The position numbers were made by a program, and so were the translations under genes. Below are positions 37,516 through 47,436 of a stretch of DNA of 64,000 bases, piece after piece. The stretch comes from Alteromonas sp. LMIT006 (GTDB lineage Bacteria > Pseudomonadota > Gammaproteobacteria > Enterobacterales > Alteromonadaceae): assembly GCF_024300645.1 (NCBI RefSeq), contig NZ_CP101291.1, positions 558,001 to 622,000 of the forward strand, written 5' to 3'. Within the stretch, counting starts at the first letter, position 1. Every line of letters begins with the position of its first letter. The notes under the pieces were generated by a model that was given only the letters and a program-made list of their open reading frames with translations, was not told the DNA's origin and did no database searches.

Positions 37516-37896
37516 ATGTCTAAAGCATTTTCAAAAGTCTTAGTAATAACGCTTATGCTGTTTGCCTTTGTAGGGCAAGCATTTGCGTATTCTGCTATGT
37601 CTTGCGAAATGTCATCAGGTTCTCACGAATCACACATGAACATGGATCATTCCAAGATGAGTCATCATAAAGGAATGGATCATGGTGATATGAATAAAAG
37701 CAGTAATGGTCAATCAGAAGATTGTTGTGATGTTGAATGTGTTTGTCCTGCAAATGCTTGCTCATCTACGACAGTCCTATATTCCAGTGTTGATTCGACA
37801 GATATTCAAATATTGAGTGAATCTGTAGCTGCTCTGCAATCTAAACAACCTCATTCAATTTCCACTTCCCTTTATCGTCCACCAATTTTTGCCTAA
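37516..37896 (+). CDS. Small secreted Met/His/Cys-rich protein ending in RPPI motif
   Basis: A 126-residue protein with a signal peptide (residues 1-24, ending QAFAYS). The mature part is rich in Met and His (HMNMDHSKMSHHKGMDHG) and then has a DCCDVECVCPANAC cysteine cluster; it ends SLYRPPIFA. Met/His runs of this sort bind Cu(I)/Cu(II) in the periplasm. It precedes DUF411 and cusCBA and probably belongs with them. It resembles the proteins at 32610-32969 and 52343-52765. Confidence 0.68.
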   Translation: MSKAFSKVLVITLMLFAFVGQAFAYSAMSCEMSSGSHESHMNMDHSKMSHHKGMDHGDMNKSSNGQSEDCCDVECVCPANACSSTTVLYSSVDSTDIQILSESVAALQSKQPHSISTSLYRPPIFA

Positions 37897-38003
37897 TACA
37901 GGATTAGTGCGCCCAAATTTTGCGCACATGTAATTAATTTTTCTGTTAGTCAATATAGCGTCGTAGCGCTATAGATATTTTCCAGCGATGTCTGGGGGCA
38001 AAA

Positions 38004-38501
38004 ATGATCAATAAGTATTTAAAAATAGCAGTTGTAATGCTGCTTTCACCTGCGTTTGCAAACGCTAATGAACATAACCATGCAGACAATCACGACGTAA
38101 CACCTTTGGAGTTAATCGTTTATAAAACCCCTACTTGTGGGTGTTGTAAAAAATGGATAACTCATATTGAAGACGAAGGGATTGTTGCGCACTCCAAAGA
38201 TTTTCGAAACATCAGCAACATCAAAACTAAGTATGGTATCAAGCCTAATTACCGTTCCTGCCACACGGCAGTGAGTAGAAACGGATTTGCCTTTGAAGGT
38301 CACGTACCTGCTAAATTTATTCAGCAGTTCTTATCAGAAGAGCACCCGAATGCGATTGGGCTTTCAGTTCCAGCAATGCCAGTTGGCTCTCCCGGTATGG
38401 AAGTCGGTGACCGCTTTATGCCATACAAAGTGTTAATTCTATTTAAAGATGGAACGAGTGAAGTCTATGCAAAAGTTAAGACATACGAGGAGCAATTCTA
38501 A
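38004..38501 (+). CDS. DUF411 periplasmic metal-binding protein
   Basis: Secreted protein of 165 residues (signal peptide residues 1-21) with a thioredoxin-like DUF411 domain. The CxxC-like metal site is TPTCGCCKKWITH and further motifs are YRSCHTAV, EGHVPAKFI and MPVGSPGMEVG. DUF411 proteins are frequent in copper and silver clusters and are thought to bind or pass on copper. Its TAA stop overlaps the ATG of cusC by one base, so it is part of the cus operon. Confidence 0.88.
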   Translation: MINKYLKIAVVMLLSPAFANANEHNHADNHDVTPLELIVYKTPTCGCCKKWITHIEDEGIVAHSKDFRNISNIKTKYGIKPNYRSCHTAVSRNGFAFEGHVPAKFIQQFLSEEHPNAIGLSVPAMPVGSPGMEVGDRFMPYKVLILFKDGTSEVYAKVKTYEEQF

Positions 38502-39928
38502 TGAAATTGAACGCTTCAAACCTTACGTCACTTTCAACTGCGCTACTGCTCGGCTTATCTGTATTCTCTGTTCAAGCTGAGAAAGTAGTGTCGCTTGAAC
38601 AAGCTATCACCTTAGCTCAGCAAAATGACCCTTGGCTTCATGGTAGCCGATTGAAACAAAGTGCGGTTGAAAATAGAAGTATCGCTTCAGGTACTTTGCC
38701 TGACCCGAAAGTATCGCTAGGGATAATGAATTTACCAACAGATACTTGGGATTTAGATCAGGAAGGAATGACTCAGCTAAAGGTTGGTGTTTCTCAAATG
38801 TTTCCGAGAGGAGATAGTCTAGAGATCAAACAAGACCAGTTAAAAATCGAGTCCACGAAATTTCCATTGCTACGTGAGGATCGTAAAGCGAAGTTGAAAA
38901 GCCAAGTGTCACAGCTTTGGCTAGATGCTTACTTAGCCCAACAGACCATTAAATTGATAGAAGAAGATTGGGCGCTTTTTGAGCAGATGGCAGAAGTGGC
39001 TAAAGCTAGCTACTCAAACGTTGTTGGTAAAACCAGACAGCAAGATGTTATTCGTGCTCAATTGGAAATCGTGCAGTTAGATGACAGGTTAACTTCGCAA
39101 AAGCAGAAACTAGAAACGACAATCGCTCGCCTTAATGAGTGGCTTCATATTTACGATGCTGCTCGCTTAAATGAATCATTCAACTTTGACGCGCAACCAC
39201 TAGAGTTTAGCGTCTCAAAAGAATTGCCTTCGATTCGATTGAACAATCCAACAGTCCTAACAGCATCTAATTACTCAAGAAATCTATTGGCTCAGGAACT
39301 TGCTAATCATCCAGCCATACTTGCAATTGATGTAAAACGCAAAGCTTCAGAAAAAGGAGTTGAGTTAGCCAAACAGCAATATGAGCCGCAATGGGGTGTC
39401 AATGCGAGCTATGCCTATCGTGACAATATGCCTTCTGGTGATAGCCGAGCTGATTTATTTTCTGTTGGGGTAACGTTTGATTTGCCTTTGTTCACTGAGA
39501 ATAGACAAGATAAGCAAGTTGCAGCTTCTATTGCTGATTCAGAAGCTATAAAAACCGAGAAATTATTGCTGACAAAACAAATGATCAGTGCGGTGGAAAA
39601 GGAGCTTAGACAGCTTAAACGTTTATCTGACAGGCAGTCTATTTATCAAAAACAACTTCTCAAACAAACGCATGACCAAGCTGAAGCGTCATTGACGGCT
39701 TACACCAACGATGATGGCGATTTTGCCGAAGTTGTTCGAGCAAGAATTGCCGAATTAAATGCCAGAATATCAGCCTTAAAAATTGATGTTGACGCACTTA
39801 AAACAGTTGCTCGCATTAACTATTTCTTTTCGTACTCTCAAACTAACTCAAATGCTGAGCATAAGCCAATGCACACTTCGCACAGAATGAATCAGCACTT
39901 ATCCAATCAGCAATTTGGAGAAAAATAA
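38501..39928 (+). CDS. cusC: CusC/TolC-family outer-membrane factor
   Basis: Outer-membrane channel (475 residues) of the copper efflux complex. A signal peptide (residues 1-26) is followed by LAQQNDPWLHGSRLKQ, SGTLPDPKVSLGIMNLPTDTW and VGVSQMFPRGDSLEIK, features common to Cus-type outer-membrane factors. It ends with a His/Met-rich tail (AEHKPMHTSHRMNQHL). It overlaps both neighbours by one base, indicating tight coupling. Confidence 0.88.
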   Translation: MKLNASNLTSLSTALLLGLSVFSVQAEKVVSLEQAITLAQQNDPWLHGSRLKQSAVENRSIASGTLPDPKVSLGIMNLPTDTWDLDQEGMTQLKVGVSQMFPRGDSLEIKQDQLKIESTKFPLLREDRKAKLKSQVSQLWLDAYLAQQTIKLIEEDWALFEQMAEVAKASYSNVVGKTRQQDVIRAQLEIVQLDDRLTSQKQKLETTIARLNEWLHIYDAARLNESFNFDAQPLEFSVSKELPSIRLNNPTVLTASNYSRNLLAQELANHPAILAIDVKRKASEKGVELAKQQYEPQWGVNASYAYRDNMPSGDSRADLFSVGVTFDLPLFTENRQDKQVAASIADSEAIKTEKLLLTKQMISAVEKELRQLKRLSDRQSIYQKQLLKQTHDQAEASLTAYTNDDGDFAEVVRARIAELNARISALKIDVDALKTVARINYFFSYSQTNSNAEHKPMHTSHRMNQHLSNQQFGEK

Positions 39929-41700
39929 TGTCAACGAATACTAAAACACCAAATTTGAAACTAGTAGCCGCCATCATCATTGGGGCAGCACTAGGTGCTG
40001 GAGCATTAAGTTTATATCAAGGTACAGGTTCAAGCGGTAATGGCAATGAAGCTACATCAGGAGAGAAAAAACCGCTGTATTGGGTTGCACCGATGGATTC
40101 TAATTACCGCCGTGACAAGCCCGGTAAGTCGCCTATGGGTATGGATTTAATTCCTGTGTATGAAGAAGGATCATCTGGTGATGACTTTGGCCCCGGAGCC
40201 GTAAAAATCGCGCCTCATGTAGTGAATAATCTTGGGGTTCGCACAGCTCCTGTTGAGCTTAAAAATATGCATACTGAAATATCAACCGTAGGTTACGTTC
40301 AATATGATGAAGATAAGCTAATTCACATCCATCCACGTGTAGATGGTTGGATAGAAAAGCTCTACGTCAAAGCCGCAGGTAATCCTGTTGAGAAAGGGCA
40401 GCCTCTATATACACTATATTCTCCTCAGCTAGTTAACGCGCAAGAAGAACTATTAATAGCTATAAAGCGCAATAATAGTTCCTTAATTGCGGCGGCCAAA
40501 GATCGGCTTAAAGCGTTACAGCTTTCAGCAGACTTTATTCAAAAGCTAGAAAAGACACGAAAGGTTCAGCAAAACATCACCTTTTACTCCCCTCAGGCAG
40601 GTGTTGTTGATGGTTTGAAGATTAGAGAGGGTTTTTATGTAAAGCCGGGAAACACCATATTAAGCATTGGTCAGCTAGATCAAGTTTGGGTTGAAGCAGA
40701 AGTGTTTGAACGTGACGCAGCCTTAATTGAAGAGGGACTTCCTGTATCAATGACACTTGACTATTTACCCGGTGAGGACTGGGCTGGTGTCGTTGATTAT
40801 GTCTATCCAACCTTGAACAGTAAAACACGCACACTCAGAGTGAGGTTGAAGTTTGACAACCCAGACTATCAATTAAAACCAAACATGTTCGCACAAGTCT
40901 CTATTCACGCTAATCAAGCTGATAGCACCATACTTGTGCCTAAAGAAGCTGTTATTCGAACAGGTAAACAAGACAGAGTTGTACTTGCGTTAGGGGATGG
41001 CCAGTTTAAATCTATTGAAGTGACTATTGGCCGTGTTGATATCGATAGTATCGAAATCTTAGAGGGCCTTAATGAAGATGATGTTGTGGTGACATCAGCT
41101 CAATTCTTGATTGATTCTGAATCAAGTAAAAGCTCTGACTTTAAACGAATGACTCACGATGAAGTGCCCAACTCTGTTTGGATGCAAGGTGATGTTAATA
41201 GTGTTATGACTGGGCATCGCATGGTTAATATCAGTCACGGCCCTGCTGAAGCTTGGGATTGGCCTGAGATGGTTATGGATTTTACTGTGGCTGAAAAAGT
41301 TGATATTGACTCATTAAAGTCTGGTCAATCTTTGCACTTTGAGGTGAGTAAAACCGAAGATGGTGGATATGAAATTACTGGAATTCATATCATGAGTGAG
41401 GCCGCTGATATAGGTGAAGAAGTATCTTCAGCAACAGTATCAGGTCTAATCAATGCGATTAATGTTGATACGCGTATTCTAAATATTAGCCGAGGCCCAA
41501 TAGAGAAATGGGATAGACCTGCTGCGACGATGGATTTTATCGTCGCGGACAATATAGAAATAGTTGATTTCAATGTTGGTGATAACGTCACTTTCACTTT
41601 TGAGGTGAGAAATAATTTGGTTATCACTGAAATCTATCTTGAATCAAATGAGCAACTAAAGCATGAACCTAAAAGTGCTGTTGACCATTCAAATCATTAA
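39928..41700 (+). CDS. cusB: CusB adaptor fused to two CusF-like domains
   Basis: Periplasmic adaptor of the copper RND pump, longer (590) than E. coli CusB (about 407). Order: N-terminal anchor helix (residues 10-30), heavy-metal-binding domain (YWVAPMDSNYRRDKPGKSPM, residues 51-70), adaptor core to about residue 395, then two CusF-like domains, about 412-485 and 492-570. In the first, the Cu(I) ligands of CusF are kept: H437, W445, M448 and M450 (WPEMVMDF). In the second the matching residues are R522, R530, A533 and M535, so three of four are lost. The fusion would place metal chaperone and adaptor in one chain. Confidence 0.92.
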   Translation: MSTNTKTPNLKLVAAIIIGAALGAGALSLYQGTGSSGNGNEATSGEKKPLYWVAPMDSNYRRDKPGKSPMGMDLIPVYEEGSSGDDFGPGAVKIAPHVVNNLGVRTAPVELKNMHTEISTVGYVQYDEDKLIHIHPRVDGWIEKLYVKAAGNPVEKGQPLYTLYSPQLVNAQEELLIAIKRNNSSLIAAAKDRLKALQLSADFIQKLEKTRKVQQNITFYSPQAGVVDGLKIREGFYVKPGNTILSIGQLDQVWVEAEVFERDAALIEEGLPVSMTLDYLPGEDWAGVVDYVYPTLNSKTRTLRVRLKFDNPDYQLKPNMFAQVSIHANQADSTILVPKEAVIRTGKQDRVVLALGDGQFKSIEVTIGRVDIDSIEILEGLNEDDVVVTSAQFLIDSESSKSSDFKRMTHDEVPNSVWMQGDVNSVMTGHRMVNISHGPAEAWDWPEMVMDFTVAEKVDIDSLKSGQSLHFEVSKTEDGGYEITGIHIMSEAADIGEEVSSATVSGLINAINVDTRILNISRGPIEKWDRPAATMDFIVADNIEIVDFNVGDNVTFTFEVRNNLVITEIYLESNEQLKHEPKSAVDHSNH

Positions 41701-41715
41701 GTTAGGAGATAAATA

Positions 41716-44700
41716 ATGATTGAATCAATTATTAGGTGGTCGATAGGTAATCGCTTTTTCGTCATCTTAGCTACCTTAATTTTGATTGGTGGTGGGTTAT
41801 TCTCAATTAAAAATACACCAGTTGATGCATTACCAGATCTTTCTGATGTTCAAGTGATAATTAAAACGAATTATCCCGGTCAGGCACCACAAGTAGTGCA
41901 AGATCAAGTTACTTACCCTTTAACAACAGCAATGCTGTCAGTTCCGGGGGCTATTACAGTTCGGGGGTATTCATTTTTTGGAGACTCCTTTGTTTATGTC
42001 ATCTTTGATGAAGACACCGATTTATATTGGGCAAGGAGCAGAGTACTTGAATATTTAAGTCAAGTAGCCCCTTCGCTACCTGCTACCGCACGCCCACAAC
42101 TAGGACCTGACGCCACAGGCGTTGGCTGGGTTTATTTATATTCCCTTGTAGACAAAACGGGCAGCTTAGATATTAGCCAATTGCGTAGTATTCAAGATTG
42201 GTTCTTAAAATATGAATTGCAAACTGTACCGGGAGTTTCTGAGGTTGCTGCTGTTGGTGGCATGGTTAAACAATATCAAATACAAGTCGATCCCGATAAA
42301 TTAAGAGCCTACGGTATACCACTTAGTCACATTCAAATGGCACTTAAACGTGGTAACCAAGAAACAGGTGCCTCAGTTGTTGAAATGGCGGAAGCAGAGT
42401 ACATGGTTACCGCAACTGGCTATATCAAAAGTATTTCCGACATAGAGTTGATCCCTCTTGGTGTTAACGCACAAGGAACCCCGCTTACCATTGGCGATGT
42501 GGCGGAAGTCAACCTAGGTCCACAAATGAGACGAGGCATTGCTGAACTAAATGGTGAAGGAGAAGTCGTTGGTGGTGTTGTTGTTATGCGCTTTGGCGAA
42601 AACGCACAAAAAACAATTGATGGTGTAAAAGCTAAATTAGAAGAGTTAAAAAAAGGGTTGCCTGAAGGAGTTGAAATAGTCACGGTTTATGACCGTTCTG
42701 GCCTAATTGGAGAAGCTGTAGAAAACCTTTGGGGTAAATTACTCGAAGAGCTTGCGGTCGTTGCAATTGTATGTGTTGCATTTTTATTTCATTTGCGCTC
42801 ATCAATTGTAGCAGTTGTTACTTTACCTATTGGCATCTTAGCGTCATTTATCATCATGCACATGCAAGGAATTAATGCCAACATTATGTCATTAGGTGGT
42901 ATTGCTATTGCTATTGGCGCGATGACAGATGGTGCGATAGTGATGATTGAAAATATGCATAAGCATATGGAAAAAACGCCACTAACGGATGAAAATCGTT
43001 GGCAAATAGTCTCGAAAGCTGCAAGTGAAGTCGGTCCAGCACTATTTTTTAGTTTGCTCATCATTACAGTCTCATTCTTGCCAGTATTTATTTTGGAAGC
43101 GCAAGAAGGAAGAATGTTTTCTCCACTTGCTTACACAAAAACATATGCAATGGCCGCATCAGCAGGCTTAGCGATAACATTAGTTCCTGTTTTAATGGGG
43201 TATTTTATTCGAGGAAAAATTGTTTCAGAAAAGAAAAACCCTTTAAACAGACTGCTTATTGCTATCTACATGCCTGTTTTAAAGCAAGTTATGAAGTTTC
43301 CTAAATCGACAATAGTAGCAGCAATATTAGTGACGATTGTTGGTTTTTGGCCTGTCGATAAAATTGGTAGTGAATTTATTCCTCCTTTAGACGAAGGCGA
43401 TCTTATGTATATGCCGACTACCTATCCGGGAATTTCCATTGGTAAGGCAAGAGAAATTCTACAGCAGACAGACAAGCTAATTAAAACAGTGCCAGAAGTT
43501 GAAACAGTATTTGGTAAAGTAGGAAGAGCTGAAACTGCAACTGATCCCGCGCCTCTAACTATGATTGAGACCTTCATTCAGTTGAAGCCTCAAGAAGAGT
43601 GGCGTGAGGGAGTTACAACAGAATCTCTAAAAGCTGAGTTTGATAAGTTGGTTAAGTTTCCGGGCTTGACGAATGCTTGGGTTATGCCAATCAAAACTCG
43701 TATTGATATGTTGGCAACAGGTATTAAAACGCCAGTAGGTATTAAAGTAGCAGGAGCTGATTTAAATACGATTCAAGAGATAGGGCAACAAATAGAGCAA
43801 TTGTTACCAGAGGTGACAGGGACAGCTTCAGTTTATTCTGAACGAGTTGCAGGTGGACGATATATTAAAGTTGATATTTCGCGTGAAAAGGCAAGCCGTT
43901 TTGGATTAAATATCGATGACGTGCAGCAAGTAGTGTCAACTGCTATTGGAGGGATGAATGTCACTCAAACTATTGAAGGGCAAGAGCGTTACCCTGTCAA
44001 CTTGCGATACCCACAAGATTATCGAGACTCTCCGGAACAGTTATCACGATTACCCGTTGTCACTCCTAATGGGCAACGTATCGCTTTAGGTGACGTAGCT
44101 GAAATAAAAGTAGAAGTAGGTCCTCCGGGGATTAAAAGCGAAAATGCTCGTATTAATGGCTGGACGTTCATTGATATAGAGGGCGTTGATGTTGGTACTT
44201 ATGTTGAAAGTGCAAAAAAACACTTAGCCAACAACCTAATATTACCAGCAGGATATTCAATTACGTGGGCTGGCCAATATGAATATATGGAAAGAGCGAA
44301 GGCCAAGCTAACTTATGTTGTTCCATTGACGCTCGCCATAATTGTTATTTTGCTTTATTTGAATTTCAGAGCGTTTAGTGAGGTTGCGATCATCATAGTG
44401 ACCTTGCCAATGGCGATGATCGGTGGCTTATGGCTGATGTATTTAGAAGGCTTTAACTTCTCTGTAGCTGTTGGTGTAGGCTTTATTGCTCTGGCTGGTG
44501 TTGCTGTTGAGATAGGTGTGATAATGCTGGTTTATCTCAATCAAGCACTCGCTGAACTTAAGGAAAAAGCCGAGGAGCGAGCAGAACTTATTTCAGATGA
44601 TGCTTACCAAGATGCATTATTGCACGGTGCAGGCTTACGAGTGCGCCCTGTTATGATGACGGTTGCCACAATCATTATCGGTTTAATGCCTATTTTATAT

Positions 44701-44880
44701 GGTACAGGTACAGGCTCTGAGGTAATGAGTCGTATTGCAGCACCTATGGTAGGCGGAATGACAAGTGCTGTTTTGTTAACACTAATTGTGCTTCCAGCCA
44801 TTTATTCAATCGTTAAAAAGCCTGAAGTAAATGCCTTTAATAAAGAGCTTTCTAACGCGGAGCTAAAGAATAATGCTTAG
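41716..44880 (+). CDS. cusA: CusA-type RND copper/silver efflux pump
   Basis: Inner-membrane pump of 1054 residues, the proton-driven engine of CusCBA. N-terminal PVDALPDLSDVQVIIKTNYP and FGDSFVYVIFDEDTDLYWAR are typical. The Cu(I)-binding methionines of E. coli CusA are all conserved with the same spacing: M566 (LMYMPTTYPG), M616 (PLTMIETFIQL) and M665 (RIDMLATGIK). The helix-4 stretch IAIAIGAMTDGAIVMIENMH carries the proton-relay acids. Its end overlaps the next gene by 8 bases. Confidence 0.95.
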   Translation: MIESIIRWSIGNRFFVILATLILIGGGLFSIKNTPVDALPDLSDVQVIIKTNYPGQAPQVVQDQVTYPLTTAMLSVPGAITVRGYSFFGDSFVYVIFDEDTDLYWARSRVLEYLSQVAPSLPATARPQLGPDATGVGWVYLYSLVDKTGSLDISQLRSIQDWFLKYELQTVPGVSEVAAVGGMVKQYQIQVDPDKLRAYGIPLSHIQMALKRGNQETGASVVEMAEAEYMVTATGYIKSISDIELIPLGVNAQGTPLTIGDVAEVNLGPQMRRGIAELNGEGEVVGGVVVMRFGENAQKTIDGVKAKLEELKKGLPEGVEIVTVYDRSGLIGEAVENLWGKLLEELAVVAIVCVAFLFHLRSSIVAVVTLPIGILASFIIMHMQGINANIMSLGGIAIAIGAMTDGAIVMIENMHKHMEKTPLTDENRWQIVSKAASEVGPALFFSLLIITVSFLPVFILEAQEGRMFSPLAYTKTYAMAASAGLAITLVPVLMGYFIRGKIVSEKKNPLNRLLIAIYMPVLKQVMKFPKSTIVAAILVTIVGFWPVDKIGSEFIPPLDEGDLMYMPTTYPGISIGKAREILQQTDKLIKTVPEVETVFGKVGRAETATDPAPLTMIETFIQLKPQEEWREGVTTESLKAEFDKLVKFPGLTNAWVMPIKTRIDMLATGIKTPVGIKVAGADLNTIQEIGQQIEQLLPEVTGTASVYSERVAGGRYIKVDISREKASRFGLNIDDVQQVVSTAIGGMNVTQTIEGQERYPVNLRYPQDYRDSPEQLSRLPVVTPNGQRIALGDVAEIKVEVGPPGIKSENARINGWTFIDIEGVDVGTYVESAKKHLANNLILPAGYSITWAGQYEYMERAKAKLTYVVPLTLAIIVILLYLNFRAFSEVAIIIVTLPMAMIGGLWLMYLEGFNFSVAVGVGFIALAGVAVEIGVIMLVYLNQALAELKEKAEERAELISDDAYQDALLHGAGLRVRPVMMTVATIIIGLMPILYGTGTGSEVMSRIAAPMVGGMTSAVLLTLIVLPAIYSIVKKPEVNAFNKELSNAELKNNA

Positions 44881-45580
44881 CAGAGTTAGGAAGTACCATA
44901 AATGGCTAATGGCTTTTGTGGGAGTACAGTTCCTTTTCTGGTCTATTACTGGCGTGTATATGGTGAGTATGGATATTCACTATATACACGGCGAAACCTT
45001 GGCTAAGAGCGAGGAAGCCAAAATAGATTTAGCTAGTGTGGATTACTCCATTGCAAAGCTAGCTGCGGATTACCCTCAAGCTAGCCAAGTCTCGCTTACC
45101 CAAAGCATGGGCAACCCTTTGTATTCTTTTATTAATGGAGAACAGGGGAAAATGGCAATTGATGCTAAAACAGGGGCTGTTCAAGCCCTTGTTGATGAAA
45201 TCAAAGCTAAAGAAATCGCGCAATATCACTATGCGATGAATCATGAAATCAACAGCACAAGGCTGATTAAGTCAGTGACTGATATGCCTGCTGAATTGTC
45301 TCCAAGACACTTACCAGTTTGGAGAGTGACGTTTGAGCAATTCGCCACACCAACATTTTATATAAGTCAACAAACTGGCGAACTCGTTGCCAAGCGGCAT
45401 GATTACTGGCGCTTGTTTGATTGGATGTGGCGTTTTCATATTATGGATTACGATGATGGAGAAAACGTATCTAACTGGTTTTTGTTCTTAGTTGCCACTC
45501 TAGGTCTAATGGGAGCAATTACTGGCGCAGTATTGACTTATTATCGAGTGCTTTCCCCAAATAAAAAGGGAGTCATTTAA
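44873..45580 (+). CDS. PepSY-domain membrane protein
   Basis: Protein of 235 residues with an N-terminal membrane helix (HKWLMAFVGVQFLFWSITGV), a periplasmic domain with PepSY-like repeats (ASQVSLTQ, YFISQQTGELV-like FYISQQTGELVAKRHDYW), and a C-terminal helix (WFLFLVATLGLMGAITGAVL). The histidines HKWL and WRFHIMDYDD resemble those of PepSY_TM reductases, where they may bind haem. It overlaps cusA by 8 bases and the next PepSY fusion gene by one, so the two PepSY proteins probably form one membrane complex. Confidence 0.82.
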   Translation: MLSRVRKYHKWLMAFVGVQFLFWSITGVYMVSMDIHYIHGETLAKSEEAKIDLASVDYSIAKLAADYPQASQVSLTQSMGNPLYSFINGEQGKMAIDAKTGAVQALVDEIKAKEIAQYHYAMNHEINSTRLIKSVTDMPAELSPRHLPVWRVTFEQFATPTFYISQQTGELVAKRHDYWRLFDWMWRFHIMDYDDGENVSNWFLFLVATLGLMGAITGAVLTYYRVLSPNKKGVI

Positions 45581-47412
45581 TGCGACTATTTAAGTTGAAT
45601 ACAACGTTACACAAATGGCTTTCTTTATTTGTTGGTTTACAACTGCTTATTTGGTTGGGAACGGGCCTTTACTTCAATTTGATGGATCACAGTAAAGCCA
45701 GTGGTAATGAGCTTAGAGTTCATTCTCATCATGAAGGTAACATTACAGACTTTAGATTTATCCCTTTTAAAGACATTACTAGTGAAGCACCTCAAGAAGT
45801 AAAACTTATATGGATTTTACATCAGCCTTACTATCATTTAGTGTTCGATAAGGGGCAGCATAGCTATCAAGAACGCCACTCAAAGCTATTTGATGCTGTA
45901 ACAGGAAAGCCATTTAGTCTAGCTGAAGAACAAGTACTAACTTTGGCAAAAAACTCCTACTCAGGAGAGGGTAAGTTTACTACTCCAGTGTTATCTCAAC
46001 CTCCATTTTCTGATCACGTAAGGCAACAAAATCCTATGTGGCAAGTTGTCGTTGAGGATGAGAATAATACAACTATTTATTTAGATAGTATTACAGGCCA
46101 AGTGCTTCGCCATGCCAATGATGATTTCAGATTGAAAGATCTGATGATGAAGCTTCACTTTATGGACTATGGCAATTCTGGAGGATTTAACCATTGGTTG
46201 ATCATTGCATTTGCTTTTGCAACGCTATTCCTTTCAGTTACTGGTGTTACTTGGCTGATACAACAGTATCGAAGTGGTTTACTGAAGTTAAGTTGGGGCA
46301 CTAACAGGCAAAAAGTGGCAGTGACTTTTTCCAATGAAAATACTATTACTGACATCTCAGCAGTTGACCGCTCAACTGTATTAGAGGGGCTAGCTAGTTC
46401 ACATGTATACCTTCCTTCAAGTTGCGGTGGTGGCGGTACTTGTGGCAAATGCGTGTTCTTAAGTTCAACTAAATTACCTATCACACTATCTGAACAGGAA
46501 CATTTATCTCAGGAGCAACTTAAGGAAGGCTATCGGCTTGGATGTCAGCATAGGTTCTCTGAAATTAGTTCGATTGAAGTTAATACTGATCTCAATATTG
46601 AAAATCATGAGCTAGTTGTGGTTGCGACAAATTTCATTACTCCTTTTATCAAGGAAGTGAAATTTAAGCTGAAATCAGGCAAGCAATTGGAATTTAAAGC
46701 TGGTGCATATATGCAATTTGACGTGCCAGCAGGGATGAATAGCCTACGCCCAGATGATATGCCTGAGAACTTTGAAAAATACTGGGAAAGTTATTCTCAT
46801 GGAAAGTTTTCACATGACAGCGTAACTCGCCATTACTCCTTGGTTAACTTTAATCAAGAAACAGATGAGCTAACCTTCAACATCCGCTGGCAAACTGCTA
46901 AGGATGGTTATAAAGCAGGTATAGGTTCAAGCTATTTAGGGTCACTCGAAGTTGGTGAAACGATAATCGCAAAAGGTCCTTTTTCTGACTTTTATGCTAC
47001 TTCAGGTAAAAAGGTTCCTCGCATATTTATTGGCGCTGGCTCAGGACTTGCCCCACTCAGAGCTATCATTTTTGAACAGTTGAAAAAACGCCAAGATGAA
47101 GGTGACTTGACTCTCATCTATGGTGCGCGAACTGAAGATGATTTGCTGTACCGCGATGAGTTGAACTTATTGAGTGAGCAGCATAAAAACTTTTCTTATA
47201 TTCCTACACTTTCTAACCCTTCAGAACAATGGCAAGGGCATTCTGGCTATGTACAACAAGTACTTCTGCCGTATTTGAGCCAAAACGTAAAATTCCTGTC
47301 TACAGAATTTTACTTGTGCGGCCCAGAAGCAATGATGAGTGAAGTGGAACAAATAATTACTGATGTTGGTATACCCAGTAATCAAATTTTCAAAGACAAA
47401 TTTAGTCGTTAA
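45580..47412 (+). CDS. PepSY membrane domain fused to ferredoxin and NqrF-like FAD/NADH reductase
   Basis: A 610-residue fusion. Residues 1-230 are a PepSY-type membrane unit (helices about 13-33 and 205-227, with H11, H193 and H205 near the membrane). Residues about 245-340 are a 2Fe-2S ferredoxin with ligands C282, C288, C291 (SCGGGGTCGKC) and C322 (RLGCQH). Residues 345-610 are a ferredoxin-reductase module: FAD motif RHYSLVN (417-423), NADH motif GAGSGLAPLR (485-494) and YLCGPEAMM. The last two modules resemble NqrF of the Na-pumping NADH:quinone reductase, but no other Nqr subunit is present. It would take electrons from NADH and send them across the membrane. Target unknown. Confidence 0.9.
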   Translation: MRLFKLNTTLHKWLSLFVGLQLLIWLGTGLYFNLMDHSKASGNELRVHSHHEGNITDFRFIPFKDITSEAPQEVKLIWILHQPYYHLVFDKGQHSYQERHSKLFDAVTGKPFSLAEEQVLTLAKNSYSGEGKFTTPVLSQPPFSDHVRQQNPMWQVVVEDENNTTIYLDSITGQVLRHANDDFRLKDLMMKLHFMDYGNSGGFNHWLIIAFAFATLFLSVTGVTWLIQQYRSGLLKLSWGTNRQKVAVTFSNENTITDISAVDRSTVLEGLASSHVYLPSSCGGGGTCGKCVFLSSTKLPITLSEQEHLSQEQLKEGYRLGCQHRFSEISSIEVNTDLNIENHELVVVATNFITPFIKEVKFKLKSGKQLEFKAGAYMQFDVPAGMNSLRPDDMPENFEKYWESYSHGKFSHDSVTRHYSLVNFNQETDELTFNIRWQTAKDGYKAGIGSSYLGSLEVGETIIAKGPFSDFYATSGKKVPRIFIGAGSGLAPLRAIIFEQLKKRQDEGDLTLIYGARTEDDLLYRDELNLLSEQHKNFSYIPTLSNPSEQWQGHSGYVQQVLLPYLSQNVKFLSTEFYLCGPEAMMSEVEQIITDVGIPSNQIFKDKFSR

Positions 47413-47436
47413 TTCATAAATTAAACAGAGGTAAAT

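Noticed and set aside
44873-47412. Part of a Na-translocating NADH:quinone reductase operon
   Set aside because: Only an NqrF-like module is present; NqrA-E are absent and the membrane part is PepSY type.
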